NCBI RefSeq assembly: GCF_032842945.2
Contig: NZ_CP146606.1
Coordinates: 2,980,501-3,044,500 of the forward strand
From: Roseovarius sp. W115
Lineage (GTDB): Bacteria > Pseudomonadota > Alphaproteobacteria > Rhodobacterales > Rhodobacteraceae
Direction: 5' to 3'
DNA: 64,000 nucleotides
The notes beneath the pieces were generated by a model, which searched no databases, had not been told where the DNA came from, and saw only the letters and a program-made list of their open reading frames with translations. Each line of letters begins with the position of its first letter. Within the stretch, counting starts at the first letter, position 1. Positions 1-8,415 of this stretch are shown here, piece by piece. A program made the translations under genes and the position numbers.

Positions 1-1324
1 TAAAGCCCGAGCCCAAGGTGGGTTTGAACACTTTGGCCGCGCCTTCTTCGGCAAACTGCATCAGGGCTTTTTCCAGGTGCTTGGCCTTCATCGGATCACC
101 CGCGCGGCAGTTCTGCAGAAGCTCGGGCGCGAAAGAGGGGATGCCAGTGACGCGGATGGCTTCGCCTTCGGTCAGGGTGTCGCCGATGCGCAGCTGGCCG
201 TGGTTCGGGATGCCGATGATGTCGCCGGCCCAGGCCTCTTCGGCGAGCTCACGGTCGGCGGCGAGAAAGAGAACGGGGTTTGAAACCGCCATAGGTTTTT
301 TCGTGCGCACATGGGTGAGTTTCATGCCGCGTTTGAAATGGCCTGAGGCCATGCGCACGAAGGCCACGCGGTCGCGATGCTTGGGGTCCATATTGGCTTG
401 TACTTTGAAGACAAAGCCGGAAACCTTTGTTTCTTCTGGAGAAATCTGACGCGGTTCCGCCGATTGCGGTTGTGGTTCCGGGCCATAGCTGCCGATACCG
501 TCCATGAGTTCCTTGACGCCAAAGGAGTTGATGGCCGAGCCGAACCAGATGGGGGTCATGTGGCCCTCAAGCACAGATTGCGGGTTCAGCGCAGGGAGCA
601 ATTCGCGCGCCATTTCAAGGTCTTCGCGCAGTTTCTCAATGAGGTTTTCGGGCACATGTTCGGCCAGTTTGGGATCGTCCAGCCCATCAATCGCGATGGA
701 TTCCGCGACCTTGTTGCGATCGGCGCGGTCCATAAGTTCCAACCGGTCATTCAACATGTCGTAGCAACCTATGAAATCGCGCCCCACACCGATGGGCCAG
801 GAGGCCGGGGTGACGTCGATGGCCAGCATCTCCTGAATTTCGTCAATGATCTCGAACGTGTCGCGGCTTTCGCGGTCCATCTTGTTGCAGAAGGTCAGGA
901 TTGGCAGGTCGCGCAACCGGCAGACTTCAAAAAGCTTCTGCGTCTGGCTTTCCACGCCTTTGGCCCCGTCGATCACCATGACGGCGGCATCCACAGCCGT
1001 CAGTGTGCGGTAGGTGTCTTCGGAAAAATCCGAGTGGCCAGGTGTGTCCACAAGATTGAAGCGGAAAGTGTTGAAATCAAAGGACATTGCCGAGGCCGAA
1101 ACGGAAATGCCGCGATCCTTCTCCATCTGCATGAAGTCAGACCGCGTACGCCGAGCTTCGCCTTTGGCGCGCACCTGTCCGGCCATCTGAATCGCACCAC
1201 CATAGAGGAGAAATTTTTCCGTTAGGGTGGTTTTGCCTGCATCCGGATGAGAGATGATGGCAAAGGTGCGCCGCCGGGCAATCTCGGCCGGCAGGTCAGG
1301 GCGATTTGATGCAGTCTCAGACAT
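1..1324 (-). CDS. prfC: Peptide chain release factor 3 (RF3), 3' end cut by the window
   Basis: Translation factor GTPase that recycles RF1/RF2 from the ribosome after peptide release. About 441 codons are present of a family length near 530; the C-terminal part lies beyond the left edge. The protein starts MSETASNRPDLPAEIARRR, and the P-loop HPDAGKTT is at residues 26-33. The later G-motifs follow in order: RGISVSAS (switch I), DTPGHSDF (G3) and CNKMD (G4). The bacterial elongation-factor-type domain II follows, with FVRMASGHFKRGMKL. The start ATG lies at the right end of the gene. It appears monocistronic and is divergent from the SnoaL-like gene. Identification is secure from the GTPase signature and RF3-specific segments. 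Confidence 0.96.
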   Translation of the reverse strand, partial: MSETASNRPDLPAEIARRRTFAIISHPDAGKTTLTEKFLLYGGAIQMAGQVRAKGEARRTRSDFMQMEKDRGISVSASAMSFDFNTFRFNLVDTPGHSDFSEDTYRTLTAVDAAVMVIDGAKGVESQTQKLFEVCRLRDLPILTFCNKMDRESRDTFEIIDEIQEMLAIDVTPASWPIGVGRDFIGCYDMLNDRLELMDRADRNKVAESIAIDGLDDPKLAEHVPENLIEKLREDLEMARELLPALNPQSVLEGHMTPIWFGSAINSFGVKELMDGIGSYGPEPQPQSAEPRQISPEETKVSGFVFKVQANMDPKHRDRVAFVRMASGHFKRGMKLTHVRTKKPMAVSNPVLFLAADRELAEEAWAGDIIGIPNHGQLRIGDTLTEGEAIRVTGIPSFAPELLQNCRAGDPMKAKHLEKALMQFAEEGAAKVFKPTLGSGF

Positions 1325-1487
1325 GCGCGCCGTATAGAGGGGTGCGCCGGGTGGTGCAACAGAGTGGTTGCGCAGGACAGCTGACAGATTTGGTCAGCAG
1401 TCATCCGCCTGATACCGTTCGGCGGTGGACGCGGGACCGAAATCATGAGACGATCAGAACATTATATGAACATCAAGGAGTTTCATC

Positions 1488-1871
1488 ATGTCACTTATGG
1501 ACGTTGCAAATGAATTGGTCGCGGGTTGCCGGGAAGACCGGGAAGGTGCAAATTTGGACAAGCTTTATGCGCAAGATGCGGTTTCGGTTGAGGCGGTTGC
1601 GATGGAAGAGACCGGTATGGACCGCGAGGCTCAGGGACTTGATGCCATAAAAGGCAAACATGAGTGGTGGAACAACAGCATGGAAATGCTGGAGGGCACC
1701 ATTAGTGATCCGATGCCGCATGGCGATGACCGATTTGCTGTGATCTTCAAAATGAAGGTCAAGGAAAAAGCCAGTGGCACCGTGATGGATATGGAAGAAG
1801 TGGGGGTTTACACTGTCAAGGACGGCAAGATCACCCGAGAGGAGTTTTTCTACGCCATGGGCGAGTGCTAA
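1488..1871 (+). CDS. SnoaL-like / NTF2-fold protein
   Basis: A 127-residue cytoplasmic protein with the layout of the SnoaL-like (NTF2 superfamily) cone fold: an N-terminal helix, a middle segment with LDAIKGKHEWWNN typical of the helix before the sheet, then strands ending in VGVYTVKDGKITREEFFY. Members of this fold include small isomerases, cyclases and many proteins of unknown role; nothing here fixes a substrate. The start is supported by AAGGAG about 8 bases upstream of ATG. It is acidic and has no signal peptide. It converges with the Hint-domain gene 8 bp downstream and has no evident operon partner. Confidence 0.8.
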   Translation: MSLMDVANELVAGCREDREGANLDKLYAQDAVSVEAVAMEETGMDREAQGLDAIKGKHEWWNNSMEMLEGTISDPMPHGDDRFAVIFKMKVKEKASGTVMDMEEVGVYTVKDGKITREEFFYAMGEC

Positions 1872-1879
1872 GTGCTGAC

Positions 1880-2893
1880 TCAGTTGCGTGAGGCGCGTTT
1901 GAGAAGGCTGGCTGCATCGCGGTGTTTCAAGAGCTTATCGCTTACCTCGAAATCTTGGTGTGGCTTGTCACCATGTGTGTCGAGCGCTGGTGCAAGACTG
2001 TTGTCCACGTCCTGAGGCAGGGCGGCGCGTGTGCGTGGGTCAACCAGCAGGGTCTCTGCGGCGATCCCCTCTGCGTAGATGATCTGATGGTCATCGAAGA
2101 GAAGTTGAAAGTAGTCGATGAAGCCGCCGTCTTCCTGCACCACGGTGTCACCATTCACCAGGTGTCGCGCGCGGACCAGAACCTCGGCGCGCCCGGCGCC
2201 AAGCGCATCAGATCTTTGATAGATGAAGAGCCGGTGTTCGGGGCTGAGAACGAGGTCATTTGTGTTGTTGAGCGCGCCTGCACGAATGCGGATGGGCGCA
2301 AATTCCCCCACCGCGCGCACGGTGGATTGGCCGATCCAGCGAATTTTTTGCACGCCTTCGTCGCGTGTCAGAACCTCGTCACCCACGCGAAGATCCTCAA
2401 TCGGCACCTGCGCGCCCGAAGCCGTGGTGATCTGTGTGCCTCGGGAAAAGGAAACACAGGCCACTTCGGCAAATTTCTGGCGTGCGGACTCCTGGTTGAC
2501 ACCGACCAATGCGTAGCCCGTTTTTGCGTGAATTTGTGCCAGAGGCAGCACGTAGACCTGCGCGACATGGTCTGTATTGTCGACTTCAACCAGCACAATA
2601 AGTTCCGTGGTTTTGCCGGTGTTCGACATCATTGTCAGGCAACAATCGAGATGGACCTCATTGCCTGCAGTTCCCAGACGCGTGTCCGGTGCCACAGCAA
2701 ATCGGCCATTTATGCCGGGCGACAAGGCCAGACGATGCTGTTGTGCGCCTTTGCGCAAATCATAGACATCGTCGAGGTCAAGTTCGCTTGCAAAGGAAAT
2801 TGGATCGCCATGATTTGCCCCGTTGGTCACACTGAAATCAACGGCCAGATAGACCGGCACAGAGTATGTTGGACCGTCGGAGGCAGAGGTCAT
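1880..2893 (-). CDS. Hint-domain protein
   Basis: A 337-residue protein whose C-terminal half is a Hint (hedgehog/intein) module of the type common in Rhodobacterales. The conserved cysteine is in ACVSFSRGT near residue 146, followed by VPIEDLRVGDEVLT and IRWIG. The block B histidine is in LSPEHRLF near residue 220 and the late DHQIIYAEG segment follows. The first 140 residues form a beta-rich domain that I do not recognise. There is no C-extein. In this family the Hint module is often carried by exported or surface proteins and may perform self-cleavage, but that is inferred from family knowledge. The start has AGGA about 9 bases upstream. It is transcribed divergently from the SDR gene. Confidence 0.85.
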   Translation of the reverse strand: MTSASDGPTYSVPVYLAVDFSVTNGANHGDPISFASELDLDDVYDLRKGAQQHRLALSPGINGRFAVAPDTRLGTAGNEVHLDCCLTMMSNTGKTTELIVLVEVDNTDHVAQVYVLPLAQIHAKTGYALVGVNQESARQKFAEVACVSFSRGTQITTASGAQVPIEDLRVGDEVLTRDEGVQKIRWIGQSTVRAVGEFAPIRIRAGALNNTNDLVLSPEHRLFIYQRSDALGAGRAEVLVRARHLVNGDTVVQEDGGFIDYFQLLFDDHQIIYAEGIAAETLLVDPRTRAALPQDVDNSLAPALDTHGDKPHQDFEVSDKLLKHRDAASLLKRASRN

Positions 2894-3039
2894 AGGGCGT
2901 TCCTGATAACTCGCGCGAACGTATTATTCATGAGATTACTTAGGATTATGGCGGTATCGGGTCAACGCGTTGGTGTTTTGCTGGCATCCTTTCGCGCAGT
3001 TGGTTTAGATGAACAGCAAGCATTGAGGGAGGATATGAC

Positions 3040-3819
3040 ATGGATTTGGGTATAAAAGGTAAACGCGCGCTGGTCTGTGCGTCGTCCAAGGGCCTTGGTC
3101 TGGGCTGTGCGCGCGCGCTGGCAGACGCCGGTGTGGATTTGGTGATGAACGCGCGGGGTGCAGAGGCGCTTGAGGCCGCAGCCGAGGATATTCGGGGAGA
3201 TTTTGGCGTTTCTGTTGAAACAGTTGCGGCCGATGTGACATCTGAGGACACCCGTGCGCCGGTTTTGGAACTGGCAAGGGATGTTGATATTCTCGTGACA
3301 AACGCAGGTGGTCCACCACCGGGCATGTGGTCAGACTGGGACCGCGAGGATTTCATCAAAGCTCTGGACGCCAATATGCTCACACCAATTGCCTTCATGA
3401 AGGCGCTGTTGCCGGGCATGATGGACAAGGGCTGGGGTCGGGTGGTCAACATCACATCGGTGAGTGTGAAAGCCCCGGTGCCGGTTCTGGGCCTCAGCAA
3501 TTCGGCACGTGCCGGGCTGACGGGCTATGTGGCGGGTACATCACGTCAGGTCGCTGGAAAAGGAATATGTATCAATAATTTACAGCCTGGAATTCATGCG
3601 ACAGAACGGGCTGATGCGCTTGATAGCGGTGTGGTGAAGGCGCAAGGAATTTCTATGGACGAAGCCCGCGCGCAGCGTGCTGCGACAATTCCTGTTGGCC
3701 GCTATGGCACAATCGAAGAATTTGGCGCCGCCTGTGCCTTCCTCTGCAGCCAACATGCCGGGTTCATCATTGGTCAGAACATCCTTTTGGATGGGGGTGC
3801 GACCAACACGACGATGTAA
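3040..3819 (+). CDS. SDR-family protein with degenerate catalytic motif
   Basis: A 259-residue Rossmann-fold protein of the short-chain dehydrogenase/reductase superfamily, FabG-like in overall pattern. The nucleotide-binding loop is CASSKGLGLG at residues 13-22 and the NAG motif is in VTNAGGPPPG near residue 88. The C-terminal region ends with the usual GFIIGQNILLDGGAT. The expected Tyr-x3-Lys catalytic pair is absent: the corresponding segment reads GLSNSARAGL, placing Ser and Arg at those positions. This matches a known subgroup of SDR-like proteins with an imperfect tetrad, so oxidoreductase activity should not be assumed. The ribosome binding site GGGAGGA is well placed. alkC follows after 3 bases, which suggests co-transcription. 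Confidence 0.88.
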   Translation: MDLGIKGKRALVCASSKGLGLGCARALADAGVDLVMNARGAEALEAAAEDIRGDFGVSVETVAADVTSEDTRAPVLELARDVDILVTNAGGPPPGMWSDWDREDFIKALDANMLTPIAFMKALLPGMMDKGWGRVVNITSVSVKAPVPVLGLSNSARAGLTGYVAGTSRQVAGKGICINNLQPGIHATERADALDSGVVKAQGISMDEARAQRAATIPVGRYGTIEEFGAACAFLCSQHAGFIIGQNILLDGGATNTTM

Positions 3820-3822
3820 ACC

Positions 3823-4950
3823 ATGGCGCAAGGTTTTTCTTTGAAAGATCAGCTATTTAATGCTGAAAGTATTGGTGATCTGGCGGCTGAGTATGCCGCT
3901 GGTGTGCCCGGTTTTGATGCAGAGGGCTTTCAGGCTCAGGTCATGAGTGGTCTGGCCGAGCGGGAGTTGATGGAGCGGTTGGAATGGATTGCCGACTGTC
4001 TAGAACCACGGCTTGCGTCTAACTTTCCGGACATGGCGGATCAGATCGAAGCAGCAATGCCCCCCAAACTGGATCCGTCCAATACTGACGACGACTTTGG
4101 ACGGTTCATACATGCGGTTCCCGGTATATTGGCGGTGCGGCATGGGCTGGAAAAGCATCGGGAGAGGGCGCTCGATCTGCTCTATACGGCGACACAGCGG
4201 TTTTCGATGGAGTTCTATATCCGCCCGTTCCTGAATCAGTGGCCAGAGGAAACCTGGGCGCGGCTGGAGCGCTGGGTTAGCGATGGTAACTACCACGTAC
4301 GTCGGCTGGTGAGTGAGGGGACACGGCCCTCTTTGCCTTGGGCAAAGAAAATCGAGATTGATCCATTGCGACCGCTGGCGCTTTTGGATGAATTGCATGC
4401 CGATCCAACGCGTTTTGTCACAAGATCGGTGGCGAACCATCTGAATGATATATCAAAATTTAATCCAGATGCTGTGATTGAGCGTTTGCTTTTATGGGCC
4501 AAAATGAGGCGCCAGAACGACAAGGAACTGGCCTGGATCACGCGCCATGCCTTGCGGACGCTGATCAAACAAGGGCATCCAGATGCGCTCGGATTGCTGG
4601 GCTATGTTCAGGATGTACCACTGACTGCTGTTCTGAAGGTTGAACGCACTCACATATGCATTGGAGAAAACCTTGATCTCAGCGCAGAGATTTCCGCGGA
4701 TTTAGATGTTCCGGTCCTGGTCGACTACGTGATGCATTTTCACCGCCCCAACGGTCGTGCCGGGCGCAAGGTTTTCAAGTGGAAGCAGGCAAAGCTGGCT
4801 GGAGGGCATCCGATCACATTGCAGAAAACCCACAAACTCAAGGGCAATGCGACCACTTTCACCCTGCATCCCGGTGCGCATCGCGTTGAGCTTCAGGTCA
4901 ATGGCCAACAGGTTGCAAAGGCTGAGTTCACTCTGTTGAAAGAGGCGTGA
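3823..4950 (+). CDS. alkC: DNA alkylation repair glycosylase AlkC
   Basis: A 375-residue DNA glycosylase of the AlkC/AlkD superfamily, which removes positively charged N-alkylpurines such as 3-methyladenine without base flipping. The helical HEAT-like repeat region covers roughly residues 1-260, including the characteristic segments GNYHVRRLVSEGTRPSLPW and RFVTRSVANHLNDISK. The last 110 residues are beta-rich (from about VLKVERTHI to the end) and fit the Ig-like domain found at the C terminus of AlkC. It starts 3 bases after the SDR stop codon. No strong ribosome binding site is visible, so translational coupling to the SDR gene is likely. Confidence 0.9.
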   Translation: MAQGFSLKDQLFNAESIGDLAAEYAAGVPGFDAEGFQAQVMSGLAERELMERLEWIADCLEPRLASNFPDMADQIEAAMPPKLDPSNTDDDFGRFIHAVPGILAVRHGLEKHRERALDLLYTATQRFSMEFYIRPFLNQWPEETWARLERWVSDGNYHVRRLVSEGTRPSLPWAKKIEIDPLRPLALLDELHADPTRFVTRSVANHLNDISKFNPDAVIERLLLWAKMRRQNDKELAWITRHALRTLIKQGHPDALGLLGYVQDVPLTAVLKVERTHICIGENLDLSAEISADLDVPVLVDYVMHFHRPNGRAGRKVFKWKQAKLAGGHPITLQKTHKLKGNATTFTLHPGAHRVELQVNGQQVAKAEFTLLKEA

Positions 4951-5058
4951 TCACGTTTTCGCGGGTGGGGTGAATTGTGACTGGCACGAAGCTGTGGTGC
5001 TTGCTAGGCGAACCGGAACGCCAAACCACTCTGGCCGCACCACGCAGGACAACTCTAC

Positions 5059-6429
5059 ATGCAAACCACTGCCATCATGGTCATTTTTGGCCTGATCATT
5101 CTTGCCAGCATTTTTGTAGCCCCACGCCGTGCGACGGTCGAAGGGTTTTTCGGAGGGGCCGGGCAGGAGGGGCGTGCGCCCGGGCTTTGGACCCTGGTGC
5201 TCAGCCAGGTCACGACGTGGATATTCGCCCGCTCGCTGATGAATTCGGCCATCCTGGGGTATTTCTACGGAATTTGGGGGGTGCTGGCCTATGCGGCCTA
5301 CTATGGCTCGTTTCTGACAGGCGGGTTTGTCGTGGGCCGGTTGCGGGCGCAGGGCGCAGGGTCGGTGCAGGACTGGCTGCGCGATCACTTTGGCGGGGCG
5401 GGTACGACTTGTTACAATCTCGTCATTGCGCTCAGGCTATTGTCCGAGGTGTTCGCCAATCTGCTCGTCGTGGGCCTGATCTTTGCCGCTGCCTTGCCGG
5501 AGGTCGGAATGGCGCGAGAGGCGTCGGTCCTGCTCGTGGCGGGATTGGGCCTTGCCTACAGCGCTTGGGGCGGGTTGAGCGCTGCGTTGCGTACGGATGT
5601 GTTGCAAATGCTGGTGTTTTTGGTCGTTTTCGCTGTGGCGTTCGTGGCGCTGATCACAAGTCCCGGTTTTGACATCGGAGCGGTTCTGACGGCTGAGGGA
5701 ACAAGCGGCGCCTGGAATGGTCAGGTTCTGTTGCTTGTGGCCTTTCTACAGGTGTTTTCCTATCCTATCCATGACCCGGTGATGATGGACCGCGGGTTTC
5801 TGGCCGATCGTTCCACCACAAGGGCCTCGTTCCTGCATGCGTTCTGGATTTCGTTCCTGTGCATTGTTGGCTTTGGCTTCTTTGGCATCGAAGCGGCTTT
5901 GCAAGGTGCCGCCTATGAGGGCGAACTTTTGGGCACCTGGGCGCAGATGTTTCCGGCCTGGGTATTTACCGCGCTGATGGTGTCGCTTCTGGTCAGCGCG
6001 CTCAGCACATTGGACTCCGCCTTGGCCAGCTCAGCGCGGCTGATGGTCGATGAGCTGGGGATGGCGCCAAGATCCCTCGCGGGTGGTCGCATGGCGATGG
6101 TGGGCTTCATGGCCGCTGGGGCAGCTTTGACCCTGTGGGGCAACCAAAGCCTGTTTGATGCAGTTGCGGTCAGCGGCACCGCCAGTCTTTTCCTAACGCC
6201 GGTAATGGTGGCGGGTTTGGTGATGGGGCTGCGCGTGCCAGTTTGGGCTTATACGGTAAGTTTTGTGGCCGCTATGGCCGGCGCTTTTGGATATTTCCAG
6301 CGAACAGTTCTTTTCGAGGAAACCGCTTTGGCGGACTGGTACAAATATGAGCAACTGCTGGTCATTTGTGTTGTGGTTCTGACCGTTGGATTTGTTTCCG
6401 TTCTGGCCGGTGCGCGGCGCCCAACATAA
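5059..6429 (+). CDS. Sodium:solute symporter family transporter
   Basis: A 456-residue polytopic inner membrane protein of the SSS family (PutP/PanF type), predicted to have 12 to 13 membrane helices. Family features include the N-terminal helix followed by RRATVEGFFGGAGQEG, the TTWIFARSL segment in the second helix, RTDVLQMLVFL, and the sodium-site region SLLVSALSTLDSALASSARLMVDE. The substrate cannot be read from sequence; SSS members carry proline, pantothenate, urea and other small solutes. The gene stands alone between alkC and the tat operon. A double inverted repeat just after the stop may terminate transcription. Confidence 0.85.
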   Translation: MQTTAIMVIFGLIILASIFVAPRRATVEGFFGGAGQEGRAPGLWTLVLSQVTTWIFARSLMNSAILGYFYGIWGVLAYAAYYGSFLTGGFVVGRLRAQGAGSVQDWLRDHFGGAGTTCYNLVIALRLLSEVFANLLVVGLIFAAALPEVGMAREASVLLVAGLGLAYSAWGGLSAALRTDVLQMLVFLVVFAVAFVALITSPGFDIGAVLTAEGTSGAWNGQVLLLVAFLQVFSYPIHDPVMMDRGFLADRSTTRASFLHAFWISFLCIVGFGFFGIEAALQGAAYEGELLGTWAQMFPAWVFTALMVSLLVSALSTLDSALASSARLMVDELGMAPRSLAGGRMAMVGFMAAGAALTLWGNQSLFDAVAVSGTASLFLTPVMVAGLVMGLRVPVWAYTVSFVAAMAGAFGYFQRTVLFEETALADWYKYEQLLVICVVVLTVGFVSVLAGARRPT

Positions 6430-6432
6430 GCG

Positions 6433-6486
6433 CGCGCATTTTTTTGATAAAAAAATGGGACGGAAAATTTGAATTTTCCGTGCGCG
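6433..6486 (+). terminator. Double hairpin between symporter and tatA
   Basis: Two adjacent perfect inverted repeats start 4 bases after the symporter stop codon. The first pairs 6437-6445 with 6449-6457 (CATTTTTTT and AAAAAAATG, 3-base loop). The second pairs 6461-6469 with 6472-6480 (CGGAAAATT and AATTTTCCG). They are flanked by CGCGCA (6433-6438) and TGCGCG (6481-6486), which can close an outer stem. A terminator role is plausible, but there is no long U-tract after the second stem. Confidence 0.45.
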
Positions 6487-6611
6487 TTGAAGGAAAAAAT
6501 CCGCATCTTGAGGTGCATTCGTTCTTCCAACCGGCGGCGGGACCGCTTAGATACGGTTGGTGACAATCCACAGGGACCGCTCAAAGGGGTCCGGGATATG
6601 GGAGACAAACA

Positions 6612-6836
6612 ATGCTGAACAATATTGGCCTTCCGGGCATCCTTCTTATTGCCGTTGTGGTGCTTGTGCTTTTCGGGCGCGGCAAAATCTCTTCGCTGAT
6701 GGGCGAAGTGGGCAAGGGGATCACGTCCTTCAAAAAGGGCGTGGCAGAAGGCAACAAGGAAATCGAAGACGCCACGGATGAGGCAGCCGACATGGCCAAG
6801 GACGTCACGCCTGAAACGGACAAAGACAAGGCGTAA
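6612..6836 (+). CDS. tatA: Twin-arginine translocase subunit TatA
   Basis: A 74-residue TatA that oligomerises to form the conducting element of the Tat pathway for folded proteins. One N-terminal membrane helix ([17 protein letters not shown]) is followed by the hinge [15 protein letters not shown] and the amphipathic helix with FKKG, the standard TatA/E layout. The tail is acidic, ending DKDKA. The start ATG follows GGAGACAAACA. It is the first gene of a tatA-tatB-tatC-DUF815 operon with tight spacing (8 bp to tatB). The Tat-type signal on the TRAP binding protein at 48873 shows one likely substrate of the system in this window. Confidence 0.97.
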   Translation: MLNNIGLPGILLIAVVVLVLFGRGKISSLMGEVGKGITSFKKGVAEGNKEIEDATDEAADMAKDVTPETDKDKA

Positions 6837-6844
6837 CCTAAGCC

Positions 6845-7435
6845 ATGTTTGATCTGGGCTGGACCGAGCTCATGGTGATCGGCGTTGTTGCGCTGATTGT
6901 CGTAGGGCCAAAGGATTTGCCGGGCATGTTCCGTGCGGTGGGCAAATTCGTGGGCAAAGCCAAGCAGATGGCGCGCGAATTCAGTCGTGCGATGAACGAC
7001 GCAGCAGACGATGCCGGTGTGAGCGACGTGACCTCGACGCTCAAGAAGGCGACCAATCCGGTCAGTTCCGCGATGGACGAGGTCAAGAAATCCACCGAGA
7101 GCTTTACCGCCAAAACGATGGCAGGCCCGGCGCCGAAACGCGCCGAATTCGACGATGAGCGCAAGGAGATGGTCGAGAAGATTTCCAAACGTTCGGCTGA
7201 GATGGCCAATGACCGCAAGGCGGCCGAAGAAGCGGCAAAGGCAGAGACGACCAAGCCCGCTGCGAAGAAGGCTGCACCGAAGACAGCGGCCAAGAAGCCC
7301 GCCGCGAAGAAACCAGCCGCGACAGCGGCCGCGAAAAAGCCCGCTGTAAAAAAATCGGCGGCCAAGAAGCCCACTGCGAAGAAGGCGCCCGCTAAGAAAG
7401 CTGCGTCCAAACCTGCCTCGGGTGACATCGCATGA
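6845..7435 (+). CDS. tatB: Twin-arginine translocase subunit TatB with Lys/Ala-rich tail
   Basis: A 196-residue TatB, the receptor-complex partner of TatC. The N-terminal FDLGWTELMVIGVVALIVVGPKDLP is diagnostic of TatB, and the amphipathic helix covers about residues 25-55. From about residue 135 the protein is a low-complexity tail of repeated Ala-Ala-Lys-Lys-Pro-type units, like the C-terminal tail of histone H1. Typical TatB tails are variable and dispensable, but this one is highly basic and long. The stop codon overlaps the tatC start (ATGA), which indicates translational coupling. Confidence 0.96.
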   Translation: MFDLGWTELMVIGVVALIVVGPKDLPGMFRAVGKFVGKAKQMAREFSRAMNDAADDAGVSDVTSTLKKATNPVSSAMDEVKKSTESFTAKTMAGPAPKRAEFDDERKEMVEKISKRSAEMANDRKAAEEAAKAETTKPAAKKAAPKTAAKKPAAKKPAATAAAKKPAVKKSAAKKPTAKKAPAKKAASKPASGDIA

Positions 7436-8415
7436 GCGCTGAGACTGATGAGGTAGAACAAAGCTCCGCTCCGCTTATTGAGCACCTGGCAGAGTTGCGC
7501 ACGCGGCTTATTCGGTCGGTTGGCGCGTTTGTGGTGGGTATTGTTCTGGCTTTCGTTGTGGCGGAGCCAATCCTGCAGTTTCTGTTGGCCCCGATTGAGG
7601 CTACGTTGCGCGATCTGGGTGATCCGGCCCCTACGCTTCAATATACAAGCCCCCAGGAATACCTCTTTACACTCTTTCGCATCTCGATGGTGTTCGGCTT
7701 TATTCTGGCTTTTCCTGTGATTGCCCATCAGATGTGGCGCTTTGTGGCGCCGGGGCTCTACAAGAACGAAAAACAGGCGTTTTTGCCTTTTGTTGTCGCG
7801 TCTCCGATCATGTTTATCCTGGGCGCGGCCTTTGCGCATTTCGTGGTCACGCCGCTGGCGATGAACTTTTTCCTTGGCTTTGCCGATGTCAGCTCGATCT
7901 TTGCCAACCTTTTGTCGGGTGCGGTGAGCGAGGTGGAAACTGTAGCCGACCCCAATCTGCCTGTTGTGCCCGACAATTTCGGAGCCGTGGTGCCGGAAAC
8001 GGACGAGGGTATTCGCATCACCTTCTTTGGCAAGGTGAATGAAAGCCTCGACATCACCCTCAAATTCATCATGGCCTTTGGCATCTGCTTCCAACTGCCC
8101 GTGCTGCTCACCCTCATGGGCAAGGCTGGGCTGGTGAGCGCCGAGGGCCTGGGCGGCGTGCGCAAATACGCGATGGTGGGCATCCTTGTGCTGGCCGCGC
8201 TTGTGACACCCCCTGATGTCATCACTCAGCTTATCCTCTTCACCGTGGTTTACGGTCTTTATGAGGTCTCGATCTTCCTTGTGCGCCGGGTGGAGAAGTC
8301 CCGCGAAGCCAAGTTGCGCGCCGAGGGCGTGTGGTTTGAGGATGATGAGGAAGAGGCGGATGAAGACCTGCTCGAAGAGCTGGAAGAGGCCGCTTCGGAG
8401 AAGGACAAATCGTGA
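7432..8415 (+). CDS. tatC: Twin-arginine translocase subunit TatC
   Basis: A 327-residue inner membrane protein with six predicted helices that recognises the twin-arginine signal peptide. Conserved TatC features are the cytoplasmic N-terminal HLAELRTRLIRS, the QYTSPQEYLFTLFRIS segment, FGICFQLPVLL, and ALVTPPDVITQL. The C terminus carries an acidic tail of Glu and Asp after about residue 300, complementary in charge to the basic tail of TatB encoded just upstream; a direct interaction is only speculation. It overlaps tatB by 4 bp and the DUF815 gene by 4 bp. Confidence 0.97.
   Translation: MSAETDEVEQSSAPLIEHLAELRTRLIRSVGAFVVGIVLAFVVAEPILQFLLAPIEATLRDLGDPAPTLQYTSPQEYLFTLFRISMVFGFILAFPVIAHQMWRFVAPGLYKNEKQAFLPFVVASPIMFILGAAFAHFVVTPLAMNFFLGFADVSSIFANLLSGAVSEVETVADPNLPVVPDNFGAVVPETDEGIRITFFGKVNESLDITLKFIMAFGICFQLPVLLTLMGKAGLVSAEGLGGVRKYAMVGILVLAALVTPPDVITQLILFTVVYGLYEVSIFLVRRVEKSREAKLRAEGVWFEDDEEEADEDLLEELEEAASEKDKS

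Noticed and set aside
377..1225. A 282-codon open frame on the plus strand
   Set aside because: Antisense to prfC, whose motifs are complete on the other strand.
1922..3055. A 377-codon open frame on the plus strand
   Set aside because: Antisense to the Hint-domain gene and runs across its promoter into the SDR start.
6838..8094. A 418-codon open frame on the minus strand
   Set aside because: Antisense to tatB and tatC; its low-complexity middle is the reverse reading of the Lys/Ala tail.
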